A DNA stretch of 64,000 nt, from contig CM051019.1 of assembly GCA_027704905.1 (NCBI GenBank), positions 16,624,256 through 16,688,255 on the forward strand. Direction: 5' to 3'. This document shows, piece by piece, positions 25,706 to 37,345 of this stretch (within the stretch, counting starts at the first letter, position 1; each line of letters starts with the position of its first letter). The position numbers and the translations under genes were made by a program. This DNA is from Muraenolepis orangiensis. Lineage: Eukaryota > Chordata > Actinopteri > Gadiformes > Muraenolepididae. The notes beneath the pieces are model-generated. The model ran no database searches. It saw nothing but the letters and a program-made list of their open reading frames with translations, and was not told where the DNA came from.

Positions 25706-26449
25706 CGGGGGGGAAAGAGCGATAGGAAGGGGGCCTGTTGAGGTTTTTGTAGAGACTGAGGCCACCGGTTGAAGGGTCTGGAGGTTCCTGGACCAGAGCG
25801 CCTTCAGCATCACCTTCTCTGGAACATACGGTTTAATACATCTACAGAATACTATTGGAACTACAATATGTACTACAGACGACACATAACTAGGTAGTAT
25901 TGTGGAGTGTTGAAGTCCCCAGCGCTGTAGGGTTGAGTGTAGCACTGGGTACTTCAGCACAACAATGCTAGGTACCGAAGAACTCTAGGTACTAGAGTAA
26001 ACACCACACGAGGTACTACAATATTAGATAATAGCCATTACACTACTCCACATTACTATTGACTGATTAAATTAAATCACGTTATTATATTTAAAATAAG
26101 TCGACCTCTGACCTTTAGAGGATTAATGAAGCATCACCTTACCTTAAAATCCTTGTTGGGTTCAGGGGTCATCGCCATGGCATCGCCGGTCATCTGGTCT
26201 TGCATGACCCATGATTGGTCAGCAGCTACAGACAGAAAGTAAATGTATAGAATTAAACCACTATACAATAACTTAATACTAATAAAGTAACAAATTAATG
26301 TCATACTGGTCAATATGTCAAAACTTATTACATTGCTAATACAAATATATCGATTTTTATACAAATATTAATACTAGCATACCAACATTAATTAATACAA
26401 ATTAACACATGAAATATACCAATACAGAAAGTAATATATTATTGAAGTG

Positions 26450-26715
26450 TATTTAGCTATATATATCGATATAGATATATATATATCTATATCGATATAT
26501 ACACATCTATAGATATAGATATATAAATCTATATCTCTATAGAGATATAGATATAAGCATTCCATTGTACTTGTTGCATATGGCTTATACAAATCTTGAA
26601 TATATATAGATGTGTATATATAGATGTATGTATCTATATATACACATCTATATATATATATACACATCTATATATATTCAAGATTTGTATCAATGGAAAG
26701 TACAATGGAATGCTT
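26450..26715. repeat. AT-rich palindromic region with a long inverted repeat
   Basis: GATATA/TATATC dinucleotide-like sequence contains an inverted repeat. The arm AAGCATTCCATTGTAC at 26555-26570 is complementary to GTACAATGGAATGCTT at 26700-26715. Internally, ACAAATCTTGAATATATATA at about 26589-26608 is complementary to TATATATATTCAAGATTTGT near 26670-26690. Together they can form a hairpin about 160 bp overall with an AT-rich middle. Confidence 0.8.
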
Positions 26716-26962
26716 ACTCCCCATTCCCTCCCGCAGTATGGATTTACTACAGTTGACAAACTTAACAAAATAGGTTCAATTGCCTTAGAAAACGATAATG
26801 TTGATTTGCTGCTCAACTTCAAAGGTGTGCGTTAGACCAGCTGCTGTGTGGTGGACGTTGGTTCTTGACGCCACGTGAGCCGACCTGTAGAACGGTTCTG
26901 GTGTCCCGAGGCTCTCAGCACCGTGTGGGGTTTTGGACCCACCTTTGTCTTCAGACTCATCC

Positions 26963-27476
26963 TTCTGGGTTCTCCATGTACATGGCGGTGTCTGCTCCTC
27001 CTTCTGGGTTCTCCATGTACATGGCGGTGTCTGCTCCTCCTTCTGGGTTCTCCATGTACATGGCGGTGTCTGCTCCTCCTTCTGGGTTCTCCATGTACAT
27101 GGCGGTGTCTGCTCCTCCTTCTGGGTTCTCCATGTACATGGCAGTGTCTGCTCCTTCTGGGTTCTCCATGTACATGACGTTGTCTTCTCCTTCTGGGTTC
27201 TCCATGTACATGGCGGTGTCTGCTCCTTCTGGGTTCTCCATGTACATGGCGGTCTGCTCCTTCTATTGGGTTCTCCATGTACATGGTGGTGTCTGCTCCT
27301 TCTGGGTTCTCCATGTACATGGTGGTGTCTGCTCCTTCTGGGTTTTCCATGTACATGGCGGTGTCTGCTCCTTCTGGGTTCTCCATGTACATGGCGGTGT
27401 CTGCTTCTTCTGGGTTCTCCATGTACATGGTGGTGTCTGCTCCTTCTGGGTTCTCCATGTACACGGTGGTGTATGT
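26963..27476. repeat. 36/39-bp minisatellite, 14 units
   Basis: The unit is TTCTGGGTTCTCCATGTACA then TGGCGGTGTCTGCTCC, with an extra TCC in the first units, giving 39 bp early and 36 bp later. Both lengths are multiples of 3, so four or more frames stay open, including a 234-residue minus-strand frame rich in MYMENPEGADT-like repeats. There is no start or splice context to support a protein. Confidence 0.95.
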
Positions 27477-27529
27477 TTGAACCAGGAGGAGAGGAGATGT
27501 ATTGTGAATGGAGTCATAATGGGATAACA

Positions 27530-29780
27530 CCAACAAGGCTGATGCTTACAAAGCCGTCCCCCTCCCCCACCTTGGGCAGAGTGATCATGTCTCTTTGTTC
27601 ATGCTGCCTTAGTACACACCACTCATCAAGCATGTGAAGCCCACCGTTAGGACAGTCAAAGTGTGGCAGACTAAGTTGCAGAACCGGTTTCTGCACACGG
27701 ATTGGAGCCTGTTTGCCTCCCAGTCTACCCTAGACTCCCACACAGACATAGACTCCTACGCCTCGGTTTTGAATTACATCAACTCCAGCATTGACACTGT
27801 CACCACCCTCAAACAGATCACAACATTCCCCAACCAGAAGCCGTGGATGAACAGAGGTCCTCACTGACATTTTCAACTTGTCACTAGCTCAGGCAGTTGT
27901 CCCCGTGTGCTTTAAAACCACCTCCATTGTGCCAGTGCCAAAACAAACCTCTGCAACAAGCCTCAACGACTTCCGCCCTGTTGCACTCACCCCCATCATC
28001 ATGAAGTGCTTCGAGAGGCTGGTCCTGGCTCACCTCAAATCTGGCTTTGAGGTGAGGACGCCATTTCCTCAGCCCTTCACTCTGCTCTCGCCCACCTGGA
28101 TGAGATTTAACACCATCATCCCCTCCAAACTCATCTTCAAACTTGGTGACCTCATGAAAACCAAGAACCTTGACCATCAACCCCTCAGTTTGTAACTGGT
28201 TACTAGACTTCCTAACCAACAGACCCCAGTCAGTCAGGTTAGACCATCTCACCTCCTCCACCCTCACCCTAAACACCGGCGTTCCACAAGGCTGTGTGCT
28301 GAGCCCTCTCCTCTACTCCCTCTTCACCCACGACTGCACTCCTGTACACGGTACAAACACCATCATCATGTTTGCCGACGACACAACGGTGGTGGGCCTC
28401 ATCAAAAACAACGATGAGGCAGCCTACAGAGAGGAGGTCCAGCACCTGGTGGCGTGGTGCGCTGACAACAACCTGGCCCTCAACACCAAGAAGACCAAGG
28501 AGCTCATCGTGGACTTCAGAAAGACCAGAGCTGGTGCACACGCCCCCATCCTCATCAACGGAGCGGAGGTCGAGCGTGTCTCTAGCTTCAAATTCCTGGG
28601 GGTCCACATCTCCGAGGACCTCTCCTGGTCCCTCAACACTGCCTCACTGGTAAAGAAGGCTCATCAGCGTCTCTTCTTCCTGAGGAGACTGAGGAAAGCC
28701 CACCAGTCACCTCAGATTCTGGTGAACTTTTACCGGTGTGCTATTGAAAGCATCCTCACCAACTGCATCACAGTGTGGTACGGCAACTGCACTGTTTCCG
28801 ACTGGAAAGCGCTGCAGAGGGTGGTGAAAATCGCCCAACGCATCGTTGGACTACCCCTCCCTACGATAAACACTACCCACCACAAACTGTGTCTGAGGAA
28901 GGCACAAAAAATAGTGGATGACCCCTCTGACCCCAACCATGGACTGTTGTCCCTCCTCCCCTCCGGGAGGCGCTATAGAAACCTCTGTTCCAAGTCAAGC
29001 AGGCTTAGGAACAGCTTCTTCCCCTCAGCTGTCATCTCCCTGAACTCTGCACTACAAAGACAGCCCCCACCCCCCCTGCTGCCCAACCCCTGTTGCCCCC
29101 ACCCCTTGCCGCCATGCCTCTGCTGCACCCCCCCACCTGCTGCACCCCCCCCCTGCTGCACCCCCCCACCTGCTGCCCCCCCCTCTGCTGCACCCCCCCC
29201 CTGCTGCCTCCCCCGCCCCTGCCCCACACCTCTGCTCAACACCTAGAATAATCACCAATGTCTTGACTAACTAAAAAAAAAGAAAAGAAAAAACTAACTA
29301 TCACAACTACCCACCTCTCTATACTTTACATATTTATTACCAAGATACCTGGTTACTCTACCTGCCATATAGATTTAAATCTGTTGATAGAACTGCTCCT
29401 ACTCCTATATATACATTTATATATGCCATACATTTATATATGCTCACTTGTATATACATTTATATATGCCATACATTTATATATGCTCACTTGTATATAC
29501 ATTTATATATATTTATCCTGTTTTCAATAACGGCATACTGTTAAATACTCACTTACCTGTATATATATATATATATATATACCTATTATTATGCTGCTCA
29601 TATCCCATTTAATATCTAGACTGTCTAACCTGTAAATTTTAACTGTAAATTATATTACCATGCACTTTACTGCAACATTTGCACTCTGGTTAGATGCTAA
29701 ATTATTTTCGCTGTACTGTACTTGCTGTACGTGCTGTGCAATGAAAATACATTTGAATCTAATCTAATCTAATGACCTTA
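27530..29780 (+). mobile_element. CR1/L2/Rex1-like LINE, internally deleted, with 3' UTR
   Basis: The 5' end starts inside the pre-RT linker directly after the minisatellite. RT homology runs to about 29040, followed by a C-rich stretch (29060-29230), an AT-rich 3' UTR with repeated TATATACATTTATATATGCC units, and a 3' end of GAAAATACATTTGAATCTAATCTAATCTAAT. Short tandem 3' ends (here AATCT) are typical of this LINE group. At least two internal deletions are visible. The clade is inferred from motifs, and L2 versus Rex1/Babar cannot be settled by eye. Confidence 0.75.
27540..29060 (+). pseudogene. LINE reverse transcriptase, deleted and frameshifted
   Basis: Segment 1 (27540-27866) is the linker ending in PNQKPWMNR and then a stop after a deletion. 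Segment 2 (27846-28195) carries TSLNDFRPVALTPIIMKCFERL. It lacks the fingers/palm block normally found before the FNTI-PSKL motif and then stops. Segment 3 (28170 on) is in another frame and is long and open. It has NTGVPQGCVLSPLLYSLFTHD, then the catalytic FADDTTVVGL, then SFKFLGVHI, FFLRRLRKA, ITVWYGNCT and LLPSGRRYR. The catalytic FADD is intact but the enzyme as a whole is broken. The Pro/Cys-rich extension after 29060 is translated 3' UTR. Confidence 0.8.
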
Positions 29781-30728
29781 ATGACAAGTGTGTCAGGTGA
29801 GGAAGGCCCGGGGAACCTATATAACCTATAGAAAGGAGAGGAAGCCGCCCTCATAGGGTCGCAACCTCTTCTGTGTACGACTGTGAAAGGGACTGATTAT
29901 TTCTGTCTGCAGTAGCGTTTCTCCTTTCTCCTCATGGGGGTTTGTGTGCCAGTTTGAATCGCATTCTTTCCCGTCAAAGTGCACTAAAATTAAATGGGTC
30001 AGCCTCTTTGTGTGGAAGGAAAAACAACACAATGGTCTCTTTGGCTGGTCGCCGGTTTGGCCGTTCAGGTGAAGTTCTCTCCTACCAGAGGAGACCTTAA
30101 CGAGGCATTCATGTGGTCTGGATGCCATCGTGTTTTGAAGTCATTCATTGAATTCAGATGTCTTATTAAATCTCACCGATGTACTTTCCCCCATTCTAAC
30201 CATTTTTTCCTCCAACGTGTTTCTGATCCCTGGAGAGTGTATGCCTCCCCGTCTTAAGATACAATCTGTTCACGTGGATTGTATTAAAAACTGTTCAATG
30301 GATTTCATTTCATGTCTGCTGCATTGTGTCTCACAGGTCCTGCTCTCCGTTCCAAATTTCCACGTCTTTAAAGCTTACACATTTTTACACAGCAACATTT
30401 TGGCTGACAGAACTATTCTTGTGGGAAGGAGCGATGAGACCATGAGCTGGAGGGGGTACCAGTGGCTGTTTTGTCATGCGGTGAATGGGGTTTTTTTTGT
30501 ACGATTTGAAGGGAATCCTTGAGTGTGCGTCAAGTCAACGGAACCAAAGAGAAGCAGCTATTTGGCACCATGTGGTGTGACCAAGAAGGATTTAACATGT
30601 GAGACAGAGAGGAAAAAACATGTTTCTAGGGGGAACCACTTGTTTTAGTTAAGGGATGCTCCACCAGTGTGGAAGACAAATGGGTTTCCATTGTGCTGCC
30701 TGCGTGTGTCTGGTTTGTTTGGTTTCTG
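29781..30728. other. No recognisable feature
   Basis: About 0.95 kb of non-repetitive sequence. The short open frames show no recognisable homology and no consistent splice sites. Confidence 0.5.
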
Positions 30729-31694
30729 TAACGCTACAGTCACCGTAACATCGCTCTGTAACGCTACAGTCACCGTAACATCGCTCTGTAACGCTACAGT
30801 CACCGTAACATCGCTCTGTAACGCTACAGTCACCGTAACATCGCTCTGTAACGCTACAGTCACCGTAACATCACTCTGTAACGCTACAGTCACTGTAACA
30901 TCGCCCCGTCACGCTACAGTCACCGTAACGTCGCTATGTAACGCTAGTCACCGTAACGCCCTCTGTAATGCTACAGTCACCGTAATAACGCTCTGTAACG
31001 CTACAGTCACCGTAACGCTGCTCTGTAACGCTACAGTCACCGTAATAACGCCCTGTAACGCTACAGTCACCGTAATAACGCTCTGTAACGCTACAGTCAC
31101 CGTAACGCTGCTCTGTAACGCTACAGTCACCGTAAAAACGCTCTGTAACGCTACAGTCACCGTAATAACGCCCTGTAACGCTACAGTCACCGTAATAACG
31201 CTCTGTAACGCTACAGTCACGTTACACTGCACTGTAACGCTACAGTCACTGTAACAGCGCTCTGTAATGCTACAATCACTGTAACAGCGCTCTTTAACGC
31301 TACAGTCAACGTAATACCGTTCTGTAACGCTACAGTCAACGTAACACCGTTCTGTAATGCTACAGTCAGCGTAACACCGCTCTGTAACGCTAGTCACCGT
31401 AACACCGCTCTGTAACGCTACAGTCACCGTAACACCGCTCTGTAACGCTAGTCACCGTCACTCCGCTCTGTAACGGTACAGTCACTAACCCCACACTGTA
31501 ACGCTAGTCACTGTAACAACGCTCTGTAACGCTACAGTCACTGTAACACCGCTCTGTAACGCTACAGTCACTGTAACACCACTCTAACAGCGCTCTGTAA
31601 CGCTACAGTCACTGTAACACCGCACTGTAACGCTACAGTCACTGTAACACCGCACTGTAACGCTACAGTCACTGTAACACCGCACTGTAACACC
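30729..31694. repeat. 30-bp minisatellite (GTAACGCTACAGTCACCGTAAC), left array
   Basis: The unit is GTAACGCTACAGTCACCGTA plus ACATCGCTCT. The first five units are nearly identical. Later units alternate ending variants (ATAACGCTCT, ATAACGCCCT, ACGCTGCTCT, AAAACGCTCT), giving a higher-order pattern near 30960-31210. Frames read as TVTVALQS or NATVTVTS repeats, which are artefacts. Confidence 0.95.
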
Positions 31695-31912
31695 ACACAC
31701 CCACGACTGCATGGCTATGCACAGCTCCAACATCATCATCAAGTTTGCTGACGACACGACAGTGATGGGCCTTCTTTTATTCTATTCTGTTTTTATTCTA
31801 TTTTATCTTATTTTTATAACTGCTGTCTGTCGTCGGGTATTGCACATAAGATTTTCACTCACTGCTTTATACTTGTGTAAACTGTGAAGTGACAATAAAC
31901 TTGACTTGACAC
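31695..31912 (+). mobile_element. LINE scrap (RT motif joined to 3' UTR) inside the minisatellite
   Basis: It begins with codons for THDC, then SNIIIKFADDTTVMGL, a CR1/L2/Rex1-type catalytic block. It jumps directly to a T-rich 3' UTR with AACTGCTGTCTGTCGTCGGG, ending AATAAACTTGACTTGAC. The same minisatellite resumes on both sides, so the scrap lies within the array. The RT-to-UTR junction is an internal deletion. The FADD is preserved, but only about 25 residues are. Confidence 0.8.
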
Positions 31913-32825
31913 TGTAATGCTAGTCACTGTAACACCACTCTAACGCTACAGTCACTGTAACGCTCTGTAACGCTACAGTCATTGTAACCCTACAGTCACT
32001 GTAACGCGTCAGTCACTGTAACACTGCTCTGTAACACTACAGTCACTGTAACGCTCTGTAACGCTACAGTCATTGTAACACTACAGTCACTATAACGCGA
32101 CAGTCACTGTAACACTGCTCTGTAACGCCACAGTCACTGTAACACTGCTCTGTAACGCTAGTCATTGTAACACTACAGTCACTGTAACACTGCTCTGTAA
32201 CGCTAGTCATTGTAACGCTACAGTCACTGTAACGCTAGTGATTGTAACGCTACAGTCACTGTAACACTGCTCTGTAACACTAGTCATTGTAACGCTACAG
32301 TCACTGTAACACTGCTCTGTAACACTAGTCATTGTAACGCTACAGTCACTGTAACACTGCTCTGTAACGCTAGTCATTGTAACGCTACAGTCACTGTAAC
32401 ACTGCTCTGTAACGCTAGTCATTGTAACGCTACAGTCACTGTAACACTGCTCTGTAACGCTAGTCATTGTAACGCTACAGTCACTGTAACACTACTCTGT
32501 AACGCTAGTCATTGTAACGCTACAGTCACTGTAACACTGCTCTGTAACGCTAGTCATTGTAACGCTACAGTCACTGTAACACTGCTCTGTAACGCTAGTC
32601 ATTGTAACCCTACAGTCACTGTAACACTGCTCTGTAACGCTAGTCATTGTAACGCTACAGTCACTGTAACACTGCTCTGTAACGCTAGTCATTGTAACGC
32701 TACAGTCACTGTAACACTGCTCTGTAACGCTAGTCATTGTAACGCTACAGTCACTGTAACACTGCTCTGTAACGCTAGTCATTGTAACGCTACAGTCACT
32801 GTAACACTGCTCTGTAACGGTACAG
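31913..32825. repeat. 30/45-bp minisatellite, right array with higher-order unit
   Basis: From about 32220 the array settles into a 45-bp higher-order unit. It is one 30-bp unit (GTAACGCTACAGTCACTGTA plus ACACTGCTCT) followed by a 15-bp short unit (GTAACGCTAGTCATT). About thirteen such composites are present. The left array lacks this regular composite. The minus-strand frames reading SVTEQCYSDCSVTMT are a consequence. Confidence 0.95.
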
Positions 32826-33699
<874 letters not shown>

Positions 33700-34384
33700 A
33701 AAACATTTCAGTCCCTCCGCTCGTATCCCGGAGCCCACAATCAGCGCTCTCTGAAGGATGCCAAGTTGCTCCATTAGTAATCATAGCAAAGCCGCGTGTG
33801 TTGGCTGAGCCTCTCACAGCCAATCAAGCACTGAGGGGGAGCGGTCGCCACTCCCTTCAACGACCCGCTCCTCGGTGTGCTGGCGTGAAGCCAGAGACCG
33901 GGTCCCCTGAGAGCAGATCTACTTGGCGTGGGTTACCCGAGCCGTCCAATCAGACTCGGTCCGCTTATAAAGATCCAGAGTGTCAATGTGTGTCCGGCCG
34001 CCTGCTGTCTGCGTTGGATAAGTGGACTACTCATGAGCCCTGTTTCCCCTCCGCTGGTCAGCACCCGGTCGGCTGAGGCTGCTTTTTACAACAAAAGGTA
34101 GAAATGCAACCTTGTGTTTGGTGGGCTGAACCCCAAAAAGCTTCCTTCCTGCCGTGTTCCGTCCTGTCGCTCACTATAGTGACTGTCACTTCACTATAAC
34201 TGTGGAGAGTGTGTGTGTGTGTTCCAAGTCTGCTTCCACGTGTTAGTACCTTAGTAGTACTTAAAGCAGTATTCAATCCATAAACAAAAATGCTATGATA
34301 CATATTGTATATCATAACCTACCAAGTACAGTATTGAGTAATGACCGTCCACCGGGTGTTTCCCCGCACGCGTAGGACACACAC

Positions 34385-34560
34385 ACACACACACACACGT
34401 CGGAAGAAGGCCATCTCCATCACAAAGGACCGTAACCACCCTGGCCACCATCTCTTCTCCCCCTACCCCCTACGTCCAGTCGCCGGTTCCGCAGCATCCA
34501 TACAAGGACTACCAGGTTCAAGGACAGTTTTTATCCACAGGCAGTGACCTACTGAACTGC
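34385..34560 (+). pseudogene. LINE RT C-terminal scrap
   Basis: Translation across two frames gives DRNHPGHHLFSP, then RFRSIHTRTTRFKDSF and a stop after a short hydrophobic end. This is the usual end of a CR1/L2/Rex1-like RT ORF (HP-x-H-x-LFS-x-LPSGRR-x-RS). It lies upstream of an N-terminal RT fragment, so the order is rearranged or two insertions abut. Confidence 0.6.
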
Positions 34561-34599
34561 TAGGAGTGCTGCCACTATCATAACATTGTCATCCATATT

Positions 34600-35320
34600 A
34601 CAGACAGTCTGTCGTCCCAGCGTGCTTCAAAGAGACAACCATTGTGCCGTTACCCAAAAAGACCAAGGTAACAAGCCTCACTGATTATCGTCCAGTGGCT
34701 TTAACACCCATAATCACGAAGTGCAACTTTTATTAACTTTTCCATCCCTGAGTCCCTAGACCCACTCCAGTTTGCATACAGACCAAACAGGTCTGTAGAC
34801 AACGCCATTTCCCTGGCACTACACACAGCCCTGCAGCACCTCGACAGGAGGGACACCTGCGTCAGACTGCTGTTCATTGACTACAGCTTGGCGTTCAACA
34901 CCATCGTTCCCTCCAAGCTGGTCCCGAAACTGAGGGATCTAGGTCTGGGCGCCCCCATCTGTAACTGGATTATGGACTTCCTGACGGGCAGACCTCAAGT
35001 GGTGAAGATTGGGAACAACATCTCATCCACTCTGGTCCTCAACACCGGAGCACCCCAAGGCTGCTGCCCCAGTCCCCGGCTGTCCTCGCTGACTGTACTA
35101 CCACGCACAGCAATAATCTGATTAACAAGTTTGCAGACGACATTACAGTCATCGACTTGATGGGAGGATGACAAAGAAGAGGTAGCCCCAGCCATGCACT
35201 GAATGTCAGAATGACTAAGGCGCTCACTGTGAACTTCAGGAGCCACCAGGGCACCCACTCCACCATCAGCCTGGACGGGACACCGGTGGAAATAGTCAAC
35301 TGCTTCTCGCTTTCTCTTTC
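34600..35320 (+). pseudogene. LINE RT core fragment
   Basis: The pieces in order are CFKETTIVPLPK and TSLTDYRPVALTPIITKC (about 34625-34725), then DPLQFAYRPNRSVDNAISLA (about 34750-34820), then LLFIDYSLAFNTIVPSKL, NWIMDFLTGRPQVV and NTGAPQGC (to about 35065). The catalytic block (about 35130-35165, SNNLINKFADDITVIDL) is in a different frame. CFKETTIVP and TGAPQGC are standard for this RT group. At least three frameshifts or stops are visible and the element is dead. Confidence 0.75.
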
Positions 35321-35324
35321 CCAA

Positions 35325-35410
35325 TCGCTCTCTCTCTCCCAATCTCACGCTCTCTCTCCCAATCTCACGCTCTCTCCCAATCTCTCTGTACCAATCTCTC
35401 TCTTTTAATC
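35325..35410. repeat. TCTCTCTCCCAATCTCACGC tandem repeat
   Basis: About four imperfect units of about 20 bp. Confidence 0.85.
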
Positions 35411-35529
35411 TTTCTCTCTTGCACATTTTATCCCCCCAAACCCTTACCCTCCTTTTTAAGAAGTTGGTGTTGCAACATTTTTCAGACCTAAAAATTGGGC
35501 CACTGGCCTAAAAAGATTAGGAACCCCTG

Positions 35530-35690
35530 GAATTACCTACCACCACCCTATAACCCCATCACCCCATGGACTAACCCCCACCCACACCACCACCCTGTAA
35601 CCCTACCACCCCATGGACTAACCCCACCACCACCACCCTGTAACCCCACTACCCCATGGACTAACCCCATACCAACACCAACACCACCCT
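35530..35690. repeat. CACCACCCTGTAACCCCATC minisatellite, 3 units
   Basis: Three imperfect copies of a roughly 50-bp unit containing CCCCATGGACTAACCCC. Confidence 0.8.
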
Positions 35691-35699
35691 GAAGGTGCC

Positions 35700-36178
35700 T
35701 GACCACAGCCTGTCCCTAGATGGCGCTGTGTCCACTGCATGAAGACAGGAATGCATCAGGTCCTAAATCCCCTGGGAGGCTCTGAGGCCGCGCGTCTCGC
35801 TGCAGCGACGCCTCGTCAAACCTTTTGTCGGCGGGACCCAAGATTTAGAGGCCAGATTAGAGCGCTCGTATCTCCCCAGTTAATTAGTGGCTAACGGCTA
35901 ACGTTAACTAAAAGCTTTGACCGCTCAAGTGAAGGAGCGGAACGATGAAGAAGACCACCATGATGAGGAAGAAGAAGAGGGCTAAGATTGCTTCTCGGAG
36001 GGAGGGAGCGAGGGAGGAAGGAGAGGTGAATTTAAGTGCAAGGGGTGTGTGCGCGCGTTTACAATGGCGTCTACTCGACACACGTGAGAACACACACACA
36101 CAGGATAGCTTAATGTGCACTCAAATGATTTGGAAGGAAGCCGGAACATACTGGGAGGTGCACACACACGGGGACTCC
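35700..36178. other. No gene recognised
   Basis: Low-repeat sequence. An ATTA-containing stretch at 35838-35905 (AGATTAGAGC, GTTAATTAGTGG) is CNE-like in composition only. Confidence 0.4.
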
Positions 36179-36530
<352 letters not shown>

Positions 36531-36919
36531 CACATACAGGGCCTAACACAAGCTTGCACACAAAAAAATACATTGGGAGTGACACATTAACACACTCAAG
36601 CACACACAGACAGATGCTGTGTGTGTGCGCGCGTGCGTCCGTCCTTCATAACGCCTGAGTGGAGGTCAGCTAGCTCATATTTTACCCGTCAACCCTGATC
36701 ACTGTTATCTCCACGGCCCCCGGAGTCTGCGGAGAGATGGGAGATCGGCCCTCAGCCTGACCGCAGAACAACAACAGCAGACGCACAAATACCAACACAT
36801 CAGACGCCATTTGAATTCCTGTTAAACAAAGAGGAAACGTGGAGCTGGAGCTAGGAACGAAATGCACTTATGACTTCTGGTGGCGAGTTGTTCTCTTACC
36901 TACCTTGGTTGAACACAAA

Positions 36920-36980
36920 GGTAAGTCGATTTGGACAAAAGCGTCTGCTAAATGACTGTACTGTTATGTAATGTAATGGA
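36920..36980 (+). mobile_element. SINE 3'-end remnant (AAAAGCGTCTGCTAAATG)
   Basis: GTAAGTCGATTTGGACAAAA then GCGTCTGCTAAATGACTGTA is a highly repeated teleost SINE 3' end, as remembered, followed by a TAATGTAATG tail. No head is visible. Confidence 0.65.
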
Positions 36981-37149
36981 TGAACAGAGTTGGATGGTTC
37001 GGGAAGGCAAGGGACTTTCTACCTCCTGAACCGCCGTGACAATCGGTAGCTGAAGACGTCTTGTGTGCTAACGAACAAACTGGAATCCAAGTCCACCCGA
37101 CAGGCGTGTGGTTGGTCAGTTAATACTCGGTGGACGGGAACGCTTTCTC

Positions 37150-37345
37150 TCTCTTTGTTTCCTCTTGTTGACTCCAGGAACAACAAACCAGGGCTACGAC
37201 GTACACACCGGGGGGGTTCCTCTCCGAGAGTCCATTAGCAGACGGGAATTGTTTCCCCTGTCAATTAAGGTATCAATTATCAACCTGCTTTCAGCTGTAT
37301 TGATGCCGTCTACCGCCGCTAATTAGACGACATGGAAAGAGAGTT
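37150..37345. other. Candidate conserved non-coding element
   Basis: A low-repeat stretch with clustered ATTA/TAAT motifs: CATTAGCAGACGGGAATTG, GTCAATTAAGGTATCAATTATC and CGCTAATTAGACGACATGG. No coding signal was found. The call is compositional. Confidence 0.3.

Noticed and set aside
26832..27637. A 234-residue repeat protein (MYMENPEGADT units) or its complement
   Set aside because: The 36/39-bp minisatellite keeps frames open on both strands; no other gene feature is present.
28973..29258. Gly-rich minus-strand frames after the LINE RT
   Set aside because: They are translations of the C-rich 3' UTR of the LINE; no independent support.
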